Positions 37,906-47,900 of a DNA stretch of 64,000 bases are shown in pieces. The notes beneath the pieces were generated by a model. It was not told the origin of the DNA. It worked only from the letters and a program-made list of their open reading frames with translations, and made no database searches. The stretch's first letter is position 1, and every line of letters begins with the position of its first letter. The DNA comes from Stictocephala bisonia (taxonomy: Eukaryota > Arthropoda > Insecta > Hemiptera > Membracidae). The stretch spans positions 4,494,828 through 4,558,827 of the forward strand of contig JAQJVL010000005.1 in the NCBI GenBank assembly GCA_035578905.1. The letters are read 5' to 3'. A program made the position numbers and the translations under genes.

Positions 37906-38106
37906 CCTTCCCCACCCCACTACATTTCTTCAAACATAGTTTATAAGTGTTTAACAATTTCGCAATGGAATATTCTATCAAACACTTGCCGATGTTTCGT
38001 GGCACATACTAATGGTAGACCACAGCAGGTTCTAACTAATAAATATGGTAACTATGTATTTAATGTTTAATTTTGTGTTTATCCGTGGCAACACTAACAT
38101 CTAACC

Positions 38107-38206
38107 TAGCCTAACCTAACCTAACCTAACCTAACCTAACCTAACCTAACCTAACCTAACCTAACCTAACCTAACCTAACCTAACCTAACCTAACCTAAC
38201 CTAACC
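38107..38206 (-). repeat. Interstitial insect telomeric repeat (TTAGG)n, ~19 copies
   Basis: An essentially perfect CCTAA run of about 97 bp on the plus strand, i.e. TTAGG on the minus strand. The motif is the canonical insect telomere repeat. Here it lies internally between unique sequence (ends ATCTAACCTAG and CCGACTCATG). It could be a relic of end-joining or of telomerase-mediated break repair, or a microsatellite. Confidence 0.95.
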
Positions 38207-38212
38207 GACTCA

Positions 38213-38430
38213 TGACTCATGTCATAACAAAGGGTGTGGAATTTGGCACGGTCAGCTTGGGGTTACTGTACTAGGAATCCGGCCTGGTTGGACTTTCCCG
38301 GCTCATGTCATAAACAAGGGCCTCTGGTGCAATTGGAACACCCCCCAAAAGGGGCTCCGGTGCATCTGGACACATCAGTTTGGGGCCGATCCCTGACCCC
38401 GGTGCAATTGGAAATCTCCCAAAGGAATCG
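38213..38430 (+). repeat. GC-rich degenerate repeats related to the ~63-bp family
   Basis: CTCATGTCATAACAAAGGG (about 38216) and CTCATGTCATAAACAAGGG (about 38303) form a spaced direct repeat. The phrase GGTGCAATTGGAA or GGTGCATCTGGACAC occurs at about 38326, 38360 and 38401, echoing the GGTGCAACTAGAC core of the ~63-bp array. Confidence 0.45.
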
Positions 38431-38809
38431 CTTAAGCCCTCATCGCCCTACTTAGGTGGACATCGACCTCCTGTGATTGGTACTGTGAACATGGGTTATG
38501 ACATATGCATATTGTCTTCAGGTGGAAGGGGAAGAGTAGGGGGGTGTCCAGAGCGAGAGTCCAGAAGAACACGGGGGCACAATATTCAGCGCATGAGTAT
38601 TTTGTTGTCTTTTGAATTGACGTTTTACTAAAAAAAATCGCCGATAAGCAAAGACGTTTAAACTGAGCGAGCTGCTATAAAATAACTTATGATTTGTCCT
38701 AGTGCAAAATTTATTTATTTATATCTTTCTCCAGAAAACAATTTAAATATACATTTACATAAAAATACCATTTTAATTTGGCTGTCATTAAAAGCAAGAG
38801 GAAATGTAA
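38431..38809. other. Intergenic DNA, nothing recognised
   Basis: No gene, RNA or repeat could be supported between the GC-rich repeat patch and the 91-bp array. Confidence 0.45.
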
Positions 38810-40010
38810 AAAGAAAATATACAGACAGGTGCTGAGAAGAATATTCGTGGACTTACGATACATACAATGATACCATTTATAGGAGTTTTTAATACTTAAC
38901 CAAACAAATATACAGACAGGTGCTGCGTAAAATATTCGTGGACCTACGATGCATACAATGATACCATTTATAGGAGTTTTTAATACTTAACCAAACAAAT
39001 ATACAGACAGGTGCTGAGAAGAATATTCGTGGACTTACGATACATACAATGTTACCATTTATAGGAGTTTTTAATACTTAACCAAACAAATATACAGACA
39101 GGTGCTGAGAAGAATATTTGTGGACTTACGATATACATAATGATACCATTTATAGGAGTTTTTAATACTTAACCAAACAAATATACAGACAGGTACTGAG
39201 AAGAATATTCGTGGACTTACGATACATACAATGATACAATTTATAGGAGTTTTTAATACTTAACCAAACAAATATACAGACAGGTGCTGCGTAAAATATT
39301 CGTGGACCTACGATGCATACAATGATACCATTTGTAGGAGTTTTTAATACTTAACCAAACAAATATACAGACAGGTGCTGAGAAGAATATTCGTGGACTT
39401 ACGATACATACAATGATACCATTTATAGGAGTTTTTAATACTTAACCAAACAAATATACAGACAGGTGCTGCGTAAAATATTCGTGGACCTACGATGCAT
39501 ACAATGATACCATTTATAGGAGTTTTTAATACTTAACCAAACAAATATACAGACAGGTGCTGAGAAGAATATTCGTGGACTTACGATACATACAATGTTA
39601 CCATTTATAGGAGTTTTTAATACTTAACCAAACAAATATACAGACAGGTGCTGAGAAGAATATTTGTGGACTTACGATATACATAATGATACCATTTATA
39701 GGAGTTTTTAATACTTAACCAAACAAATATACAGACAGGTACTGAGAAGAATATTCGTGGACTTACGATACATACAATGATACCATTTATAGGAGTTTTT
39801 AATACTTAACCAAACAAATATACAGACAGGTGCTGCGTAAAATATTCGTGGACCTACGATGCATACAATGATACCATTTGTAGGAGTTTTTAATACTTAA
39901 CCAAACAAATATACAGACAGGTGCTGAGAAGAATATTCGTGGACTTACGATACATACAATGATACCATTTATAGGAGTTTTTAATACTTAACCAAACAAA
40001 TATACAAATC
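38810..40010. repeat. 91-bp minisatellite in a 6-unit (546-bp) higher-order repeat
   Basis: Thirteen 91-bp units start at about 38821, 38912, 39003 and onward, with AATATACAGACAGGTGCTG and ATAGGAGTTTTTAATACTTA in each. Variants occur in a fixed order: GAGAAG; GCGTAA; GAGAAG with AATGTTACC; GAGAAG with ATTTGTGG and GATATACATAATG; GGTACTGAGAAG; GCGTAA with CATTTGTAGG. Then the same six follow again, and then the first once more. The true repeating block is therefore about 546 bp, present 2.2 times. Confidence 0.93.
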
Positions 40011-40481
40011 TCCAAAAAACTAAATTGGCCTCTAAATATAAAAATCCAGTCTCTAAATTGGTGGAATCCGTAAAAGTATTTTAGTTTTATTTTTCTCTTC
40101 AGCTGATTGTATGGCACAGTATACTGTGCGTGTGTAATCCTAATTATAATTAGGAGGGTAAAAAATAATGACAATGCTTCAAATCCATTTGGCAACCTTG
40201 CTGTATAGTGCTCACTGTTAAGGAATGTGTTTTGACAATAATACCTTCTCTTCACTCACACACCTACCTACCAGCTTATTTGTTACCATAATGTACACAC
40301 TGTAGTGACTTGAGGAGACGCATAATAAGACACTGTTAAGCACAATGAACGTTAACCTATAGCGATATTTCGTTATCGACGAGGTGACCTCTGGCTTGTT
40401 TGTGGGTCATGCTCTGTATCATCTGTTGACTGAGACTTAGCTAACAAGACCTTTATTTACACATCATTAGTTAATCAAAGC
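40011..40481. other. Spacer between two 91-bp arrays, no gene seen
   Basis: Unique AT-rich sequence. A minus-strand frame of 121 codons runs from here into the preceding array (39890-40255) and has no recognisable domain. Confidence 0.45.
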
Positions 40482-41697
40482 CAAACGGCGTGCTCAAACA
40501 TTGCACCAACAACACGCACCCCAGTGACGAGATGTGTGTTTCGATATATTGTTTGGTATCGTGTCCCAAAGCCTAACGGTGTGCTCAAACATTGCACGAA
40601 CAACACGCAAAGCAGTGACGAGATGTTTTTTCGGTATATTGTTTGGTAGTGTGTCCCAAAGCTCAAAGGTGTGCTCAGACACTGCACCAACAACACGCAC
40701 CCCAGTGACGAGATGTGTGTTTCGATATATTGTTTGGTATCGTGTCCCAAAGCCTAACGGTGTGCTCAGACACTGCACCAACAACACGCAACCCAGTGAC
40801 GAGATGTTTGTTTCGGTATATTGTTTGGTAGTGTGTCCCAAAGCCTAACGGTGTGCTCAAACATTGCACCAACAACACGCAACCCAGTGACGAGATGTTT
40901 GTTTCGGTATATTGTTTGGTAGTGTGTCAGAAAGCTCAACGGTGTGCTCAGACACTGCACCAACAACACGCACCCCAGTGACGAGATGTGTGTTTCGATA
41001 TATTGTTTGGTAGCGTGCCCCAAAGCTAAACTGCGTGCTGAAACACTGCACCAACAACACGCACCCCAGTGGCGAGATGTGTGTTTCGGTTCATTGTTTG
41101 GTAGCGTGTCCCAAAGCCTAACGGTGTGCTCAAACATTGCACCAACAACACGCAACCCAGTGGCGAGATGTTTGTTTCGGTATATTGTTTGGTAGTGTGT
41201 CCCAAAGCTCAACGGTGTGCTCAGACACTGCACCAACAACACGCACCCCAGTGGTGAGATGTGTTTCGGTACATTGTTTAGTAGCGTGTCCCAAAGCCAA
41301 ACTACGTGCTGAGACACTGCACCAACAACACGCAACCCAGTGACGAGATGTTTGCTTCGGTATATTGTTTGGTAGTGTCCCAAAGCCCAACGGTGTGCTC
41401 AAACACTGCACCAACAACACGCAACCCAGTGACGAGATGTTTGTTTCAGTATATTCTTTGGTAGTGTGTCCCAAAGACCAACGGTGTACTGAGACACTGC
41501 ACCAAAAACACGCACCCCAGTGACGGGATGTTTGTTTCGGTATATTGTTTGGTAGTGTGTCCCAAAGCCCAACGGTGTGCTCAGACACTGCACCAACAAC
41601 ACGCACCCCAGTGACGGGATGTTTGTTTCGGTATATTGTTTGGTAGTGTGTCCCAAAGCCCAACGGTGTGCTCAGACACTGCACCAACAACACGTAG
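40482..41697. repeat. Second 91-bp minisatellite, ~13 copies, different sequence
   Basis: Units share GCACCAACAACACGCACCCC, AGTGACGAGATGTTTGTTTC, GGTATATTGTTTGGTA and GTGTCCCAAAGC. The period counted at the left end is 91 bp, with small indels in places. There is no visible sequence similarity to the 91-bp unit at 38810-40010. Many overlapping open frames on both strands result from repeat structure. Confidence 0.93.
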
Positions 41698-42597
41698 TGA
41701 GGGGGTGGGAGTAGTTTTGTACTTTAAAATTGATTTTAATTTATTTAAAATCACTGCAACTTATGCATATAATATATTAATTTCTCGTTCTTGTAAATTT
41801 CATAAGGAAAACAACATAACCAATTTATTAATTTTACTTCCTGTGAATGCCAAGGTCTCTAAAAATTGATAAGATTTTTATTGCGTGAAAAGTTAAAAAT
41901 ATTATATTTATAAAACGTATAGAAAACATTCCTATGTCATAAAGTACAAATAAACGAGGGAAACTGTGTGATTAGATTTGTCATAGGCCTCTTATTTTCC
42001 TAGTAAACAACCTTCATACTCGGGTACCCATAATTTCTGCGACGAAAAAGTGGATGGGTCAGTGTTATATTATTTATAGAATTAATTAATTAATGTACAC
42101 GTCCGAAACAAAATATGGACTTTAGAGATAGTCGGTCTAGATATGAATATAAATACAAAATTGATTTGTTGTATTTCATTATTACTTAATAATAACAAGT
42201 ATATTGCAAAATTTAAGTTTTATGGTCAAACTGCTTTAGAGATAGAACGATTTTATTGAAACAAACAAAATGGTGGGAAGCTGGTTAAAAGAGAAGTTTA
42301 GGTCCTATGTTGACAGCCTTGTAAGAATGTTTTCCACATTTTGACTCCAAGAACAACCTTCTTAAGTGTGTAGATTGTTTCAGAAACACGATTTATTTAT
42401 AGTCTTTGACACAGGTATAAATGGTTAGTAATTTACAAGCCTTTACAGTATAGCTGTTTTGTAGAAAATAAATTGTTTATTCACTTAGCAGCCATCTTAC
42501 CCACCCTACATATTATGTGAAATTATACGTTACACCTACCCATTGAATAGCAATGTTTTATAGGTTTCTAATACGAGGATTGATCAAACAACTGATT
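41698..42597. other. AT-rich spacer, no gene seen
   Basis: Unique DNA between two arrays. No coding exon, RNA gene or transposon was recognised. Confidence 0.5.
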
Positions 42598-43489
42598 GAT
42601 CGGTACATGAACCGTCTGTTTATGTGTGTAAAAGGGAGGGAAGAATCGTCATGCTATACAAACAACGAATCCCTCTTATTAGGTACACAACCCGTTTGTT
42701 TATGTGTGTCAAAGGGTGGGAGGTAAGAATCATCATGCTTTACAAACAATGAGTCCCTCTTATTCGCTACATCAACCGTTTTTTATGTGTGTCAAAGGGT
42801 GGCAGGGAAGATTCATCATGCTATATGAATTCCTCTTATTCGCTACATCAACCGTTTTTTATGTGTGTCAAAGGGAGGGAGGTAAGAATCACCATGCTAT
42901 AAAAACAATAAATCCCTCTTATTCGCTACATCACCCGTTCTTTATGCGTGTCAAAGGGTGAGAGGGAAGACCCGTCATGCTATACAAACAATGAATCCCT
43001 TTTATTCGGAAAATCACCCGTTTGTTTATGTGTGTCAAAGGGTGGGTGGGAAGACCCGTCATGCTATACAAACAATGAATCCCTCTTATTAGGTACACCA
43101 CCCGTTTGTTTATGTGTGTCAAAGGGAGGGAGGGAAGAATCATCATGCTTTACAACCAATGAGTCCCTCTTATTCGCTACATCAACCGTTTTTTATGTGT
43201 GTCAAAGGGTGGCAGGGAAGATTCATCATGCTATATGAATTCCTCTTATTCGCTACATCAACTGTTTTTTATGTGTGTCAAAGGGAGGGAGGTAAGAATC
43301 ACCATGCTATAAAAACAATGCATCCCTCTTATTCGCTACATCACCCGTTCTTTATGCGTGTCAAAGGGTGAGAGGGAAGACCCGTCATGCTAAACAAACA
43401 ATGAATCCCTTTTATTCGGTAAATCACCCGTTTGTTTATGTGTGTCAAAGGGTGGGTGGGAAGACCCGTCATGCTATACAAACAATGAA
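42598..43489. repeat. 84-bp minisatellite, left part (interrupted by the palindromic element)
   Basis: Units share CGTTTGTTTATGTGTGTCAA, AGGGTGGGTGGGAAGACCCG, TCATGCTATACAAACAATGA and ATCCCTCTTATTCGGTAC. In this part a block of about 410 bp with variant units (CGCTACATCAACCGTTTTTT; CTATATGAATTCC) occurs twice (matching points 42731 and 43141). The array is the same as 56527-58213 and was continuous before insertion of the 13-kb element. Confidence 0.93.
43484..43489 (+). repeat. 6-bp target site duplication, left (AATGAA)
   Basis: AATGAA directly precedes the element. An uninterrupted array unit reads CAAACAATGAATCCCTC, so one AATGAA has been duplicated by the insertion. A length of 6 bp is the known hallmark of Polinton/Maverick integration. 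Confidence 0.88.
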
Positions 43490-43569
43490 AGTAGTAGGGT
43501 TATAGCGGTTGACAAACGCCCCATGAAGAGTTTTCGCCCCATGACGAGTCAGCTAGGTCAGTTTTTTTT

Positions 43570-43684
43570 AATGAGGTTCTAATGACCTTAACGAGTTTTT
43601 AATGAGGTTCTAATTGATCTTAACGAGTTTTTAATGAGGTTCTAATTGACCTTAACGAGTTTTTAATGAGGTTCTAATGACCTT
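43570..43684 (+). repeat. 31-32-bp tandem repeat near the left end, 4 units
   Basis: AATGAGGTTCTAATTGACCT followed by TAACGAGTTTTT is repeated four times, the last copy truncated. The right arm has three units (56363-56447). Subterminal tandem repeats of this kind often serve as binding sites for replication or integration proteins, but that is inference here. Confidence 0.9.
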
Positions 43685-44029
43685 GTAGTAGTCAAAAGAT
43701 GCCGATATTGCCGCCAGAATTTAGGATTTCTGCGTCAAATCGATTACCAGCCCTTCCCCCTTCCCCCTCTCCCCTCCCCCCCTCAAAATCAAAAGGGCCT
43801 CGACGATTACCGAAGGTTCCCGACAATCTCCGGAAACCCCCGAAGGTATTCTCCGAAACAATCAATACATTTCCCGTAAAAAGTGGTTTTTTGCTTATAT
43901 CTCGAAAACGGTGCGTCCTAGAGCCTTGGAAATTTTTTTCGACCCCCGAAAGTCTATTAGGCCCACCTGTATACACCATTTCCGACCTACCTATAACAAA
44001 ATTTTTCCAAAAATAACACCTTTGAACTT

Positions 44030-44268
44030 ATCTTTACCCCCACCACTTTGGATCTAGTTTCGTTATTTACCGTCCGATTTCGCTCAAATTTGGTACACGT
44101 GTACAGATACGCATGCCATACAATATAAACCGTTTGTATTATGTATATGTCGTCTCTGGACTTATCTTTACCCCCACCACTCCGGATCTAGTTTCGTTAC
44201 TTACCGTCCGATTTCGCTCAAATTTGGTACACGTGTACAGATACGCATGCAATACAATATAGCTAGGC
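44030..44268 (+). repeat. Duplicated ~100-bp block with GTACACGTGTAC palindromes (left arm)
   Basis: CTTATCTTTACCCCCACCAC, TAGTTTCGTTA, ACCGTCCGATTTCGCTCAAA and TTTGGTACACGTGTACAGAT recur in two direct copies about 133 bp apart. Each carries the 12-bp palindrome GTACACGTGTAC (44093-44104 and 44227-44238), which includes an E-box-like CACGTG. The block lies between the element end and the promoter, so it may be a regulatory or replication region. Confidence 0.8.
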
Positions 44269-44426
44269 TAAAAGTGCATTTTATATAGTATAACAAGGCT
44301 AATAGTGTATTTTATATAGTACAAAAAGGGAATTTGAGAGAAATTTGGGAATTTGAGGGAAATTTTGGGAGGGAAAATTCCCAACAGGTTGGCAGGAATG
44401 GGGGCCGCCATCTTGGATCCGGGGCA

Positions 44427-44466
44427 TATATATTACGATGATTTCAGGACAATCATCATTCAGTCT
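44427..44466 (+). promoter_or_regulatory. Predicted polB promoter, left arm (TATA + insect initiator)
   Basis: TATATATA at 44427-44434 is followed by TTCAGTCT, a match to the arthropod initiator TCAGTY, with the presumed +1 A at 44462. The spacing (about 28-35 bp from the TATA region) is canonical. The transcript would start about 475 bp upstream of the polymerase ATG and pass through two introns. Confidence 0.55.
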
Positions 44467-44531
44467 CAGACTTTTGAACGAGACACATCTAGCAGCTCCG
44501 CTATTTACAACGCATCTATTGCAACCGTATT

Positions 44532-44701
44532 GTAAGTATACATAACCTATAAATTCATTTTACTCTCTAGGAACATAACCTAACTTATCTTACCTTTACC
44601 AAGATATTGAAAAACATTTTTCTACAGACATTTCTAGAACTATACATACCCGAGTAGATAGATATTGAGAGTTTTACGATATTGTGTTTCATTTGTTGCA
44701 G
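44532..44701 (+). other. Predicted leader intron 1 of left polB (170 bp)
   Basis: Starts GTAAGTATAC, an excellent donor, and ends TTTCATTTGTTGCAG. The preceding exon has a short frame from ATG 44353, but it lies mostly upstream of the predicted start site and closes in exon 2. I therefore regard this region as 5' leader. Confidence 0.5.
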
Positions 44702-44782
44702 ATCAGCCATCCTCACAAAAACCTGCTACCACTCCATCACGTGACTTCGTCTACCCACGGCAACCACACCCATCTAATACAT

Positions 44783-44930
44783 GTAAGCCCTTATATATCA
44801 TTACTGTAGCATTTCCGTAACCCTAATGCCCCTAAGCAAACTTTAGACTTAGATTACCGTTCTCTTTACGGTATTTGCATAGATTACCTTAATGATCATG
44901 TTACTAATAAAAATTGTCCTTCTGTTCCAG
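44783..44930 (+). other. Predicted leader intron 2 of left polB (148 bp)
   Basis: Starts GTAAGCCCTT and ends TTGTCCTTCTGTTCCAG, a strong pyrimidine-rich acceptor, six bases before the polymerase ATG at 44937. This intron decides the start: the longer frame from 44892 would begin inside the intron. Confidence 0.55.
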
Positions 44931-44936
44931 ATCATC

Positions 44937-47900
44937 ATGAACCCCAACCAAATTGCATGCCCCAGATGCAGCAAGACCATGTCTAAGACAAACATAGCTC
45001 GCCATCTCAAGAGCTGCACCGGGCCTACAACGACTCGGGAGCCCCAGCGACCTTGCCCGTCCTGCGGGATGATGATCACCCTCTCCCACCGCAGCCGGCA
45101 CCTCAAGAAGTGCAGCCCCGCTCACCTCAAGAGGAAGGCTGGGGACCCTATCCCATCTATCTCCAAGACCGCCCGCATGGATGATGAGCCTCAGCCATCA
45201 ACGAGCTCGTCATCAATCATCAACAACGTGCGCTCCTCGATCGTGTCAGCATACAACACGGTTAAGACAGCAGTAGGCGATCTCATCGGAGGACATAAAC
45301 AATTGGAGATTATCGAAATCGAGAAGGCATTCAAGGGGCGAATGAAGACGTACTCCATCGATAACAAGCCTAACATAAAGGACCCCGCTGGATTTCTACA
45401 ACAAGCTCGTGAATTGGTTAAAGGCAAGATCGAGGAGAATGCGAGGGAAAAGAACATCAAGACGAACCTCGTCTTCCTTGTCAAGTATAAGAAGCCGATT
45501 GGAGACAAGGTAGAGGACAAAGAGATGAACTTTAAGACCAAGAACGTGGTTATACTCCCAACCGTAGACATCTTGGCCTATGTGGAGGATGCTGAGGGGA
45601 AGCTTTTGAAGGAGATGGATGAATTCTACGCTAAAGGCTCTGGCTGGACCTTAGCAAAGATCATTGGATTGGAGCTTAGAGTTAACCGATACGATCCCAT
45701 TCACGCATCAACCTACACCGAGCTGCCAAAAAAGATCAGCGATAAGAAGGCTGTTCTAAATATACAAAACACTGATCAGAAATGCTTCCTCTGGTCTGTG
45801 TTAGCGGCTCTCCATCCCGTCTCATGGCAAGATCAACCTCGCCGTATCCACCACTATCTACCATTCGAACACGAGCTGGATCAACATCTCCAAGGAATCA
45901 ACTTCCCCGTCACCCTTGATAAAATCACGCTATTCGAGAAGAGGAGCGGATTTTCCATCAACGTCTACGCCTACGACGAAAAGTGCATCGTATACCCGCT
46001 GCTGGTAACAAATGCAGAGAAACACACTCATATCGACCTCCTATACATCAAAGACGGAGACAACACGCATTATTGTCTCATTAGAGACCTCAGCCGACTC
46101 GTTAGGTCCCAGACTACTAATTATGAGCATAAGACGTGGATATGCCGCCGCTGCCTGCTACACTTTGGAACGCAGGACCTACTCAACCGTCACACGGAGG
46201 ACTGCAACGAGCACGAAGCCGTCAAGATTATTATGCCACCGGAGGGAAGCACCATCAAGTTTGAAGAGGGGCAGAAGAAGATGCGAGTCCCGTTCGCAAT
46301 GTACGCGGACTTTGAGTGCATGCTCACCCCCATCGAGGAGAACGAGGATCAGCCAATTGGACCGAGGAGATGCTATACCGAGAAGTACCAGAAGCATGAG
46401 GCCATCAGCTTCTGCTACTACATCGTGTATACCGATGGAGACTACGCCCACCCCGTCAGCTACTTTGGAGAGGATGCCGCCCAGGTCTTCGTAGAACGTC
46501 TACTAGATGAGTCGAGGAAGATTCACCAACTCTACTCCACCGCTGCAGCCATCCCGATGCAGCTAACTGCGGACGACGAGCAGGAATTTATCACGGCTAC
46601 CAACTGCCACATCTGTGAAAAGCCTTTCACCAACCCAGATGACTACAAGGTTCGTGATCACGATCACCTCACCGGAAAGTTTAGAGGCACAGCCCACAAC
46701 CTCTGCAACCTCAAGTTTCGGAAACCAAACTTTATACCCATCTTCATCCATAACTTGAGTGGGTACGACACCCATTTATTTATCAAAATGTTTGGGTTGA
46801 ATGACGAGACCATCAGCGTCGTACCTAACAATGAAGAACGCTACATCTCGTACACCATCGAGATTGAGGGTGGGGTGAAGCTGCGATTCCTCGACTCGTG
46901 CCGGTTCATGGCTTCGAGTCTCGATAAATTGGTAAATAACCTCGCACCCGAACACTTCAAACACACCTCACAATTCTACATTGGAGAGCAACTGCAGTTG
47001 CTTACAAAAAAGGGGATCTACCCCTACGACTTTATGGACTCCCTAGAAAAGTTCAAGTTGACATCTCTACCAGCAAAAGAAGACTTTTACAACAAATTAA
47101 ATATGGCTGGAATCTCCGATCAAGACTACGAGCATGCGCGGAAGATCTGGACTACATTCAACATCAAAAACATGCAGGAATATACTGAGCTCTACAACAA
47201 GACAGATGTGCTTCTATTGGCCGACATCATGGAGAACTTCCGAGACGTGTGCCTCCAGACCTATCAACTTGATCCAGCCTGGTACTTCACCGCACCTGGA
47301 CTCGCCTGGAGCGCCATGCTCAAGGTCACTAACATCGAGCTGGAGTTGCTCTCTGACTACAACATGAGCCTGATGATTGGCAAAGGAATTCGAGGAGGAG
47401 TTTCCCAAGTCTCATGCCGCTACGCCAAGGCCAACAACCCGTACACCGAGGACTATGATGAGGAGAAACCTACCAGCTACCTCACTTACCTGGATGCCAA
47501 CAATTTATACGGGTGGGCGATGAGCCAGCACATGCCCTACGGTGGTTTCAAGTGGGTGGAGCCAGTGGAGTTCGAGTGGGAAGGTAACAAGTACGGCTAC
47601 ATTGATATTATGGATGTAGCAGACGACAATGACATGGGATACATCTTGGAGGTGGATTTGGAGTACCCCAAAGAGCTCCACGACTCGCATTCCGACCTCC
47701 CCCTCGCCCCAGAGCAACGTATACCGCCGGGGGCTAAGGAGAGCAAGCTGCTTCTCACCCTCCATGACAAGGAGAAATACGTAGTACACTACCGCAACTT
47801 GAAGCAGTACTTGTTGCTGGGGATGAAGCTGACAAAAGTGCACCGAGCCGTCTGCTTTAACCAAAGCAGATGGCTGAAGAAATACATCGACCTAAATACC

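Noticed and set aside
40475..41693. Frames of up to 205 codons in the second 91-bp array
   Set aside because: They are mutually overlapping on both strands and entirely made of the repeat unit.
43699..44016. 105-codon frame MPILPPEF... in both arms of the palindromic element (and its opposite-strand shadow)
   Set aside because: It lies upstream of the predicted promoter, is Pro/Ser-rich by composition, and shows no domain. Presence in both arms follows from arm identity alone.
44892..44936. Upstream in-frame ATG giving a 1,300-residue polymerase
   Set aside because: These 15 codons lie within a predicted intron that ends in a strong acceptor at 44930. The sequence after it begins with the zinc-finger region.
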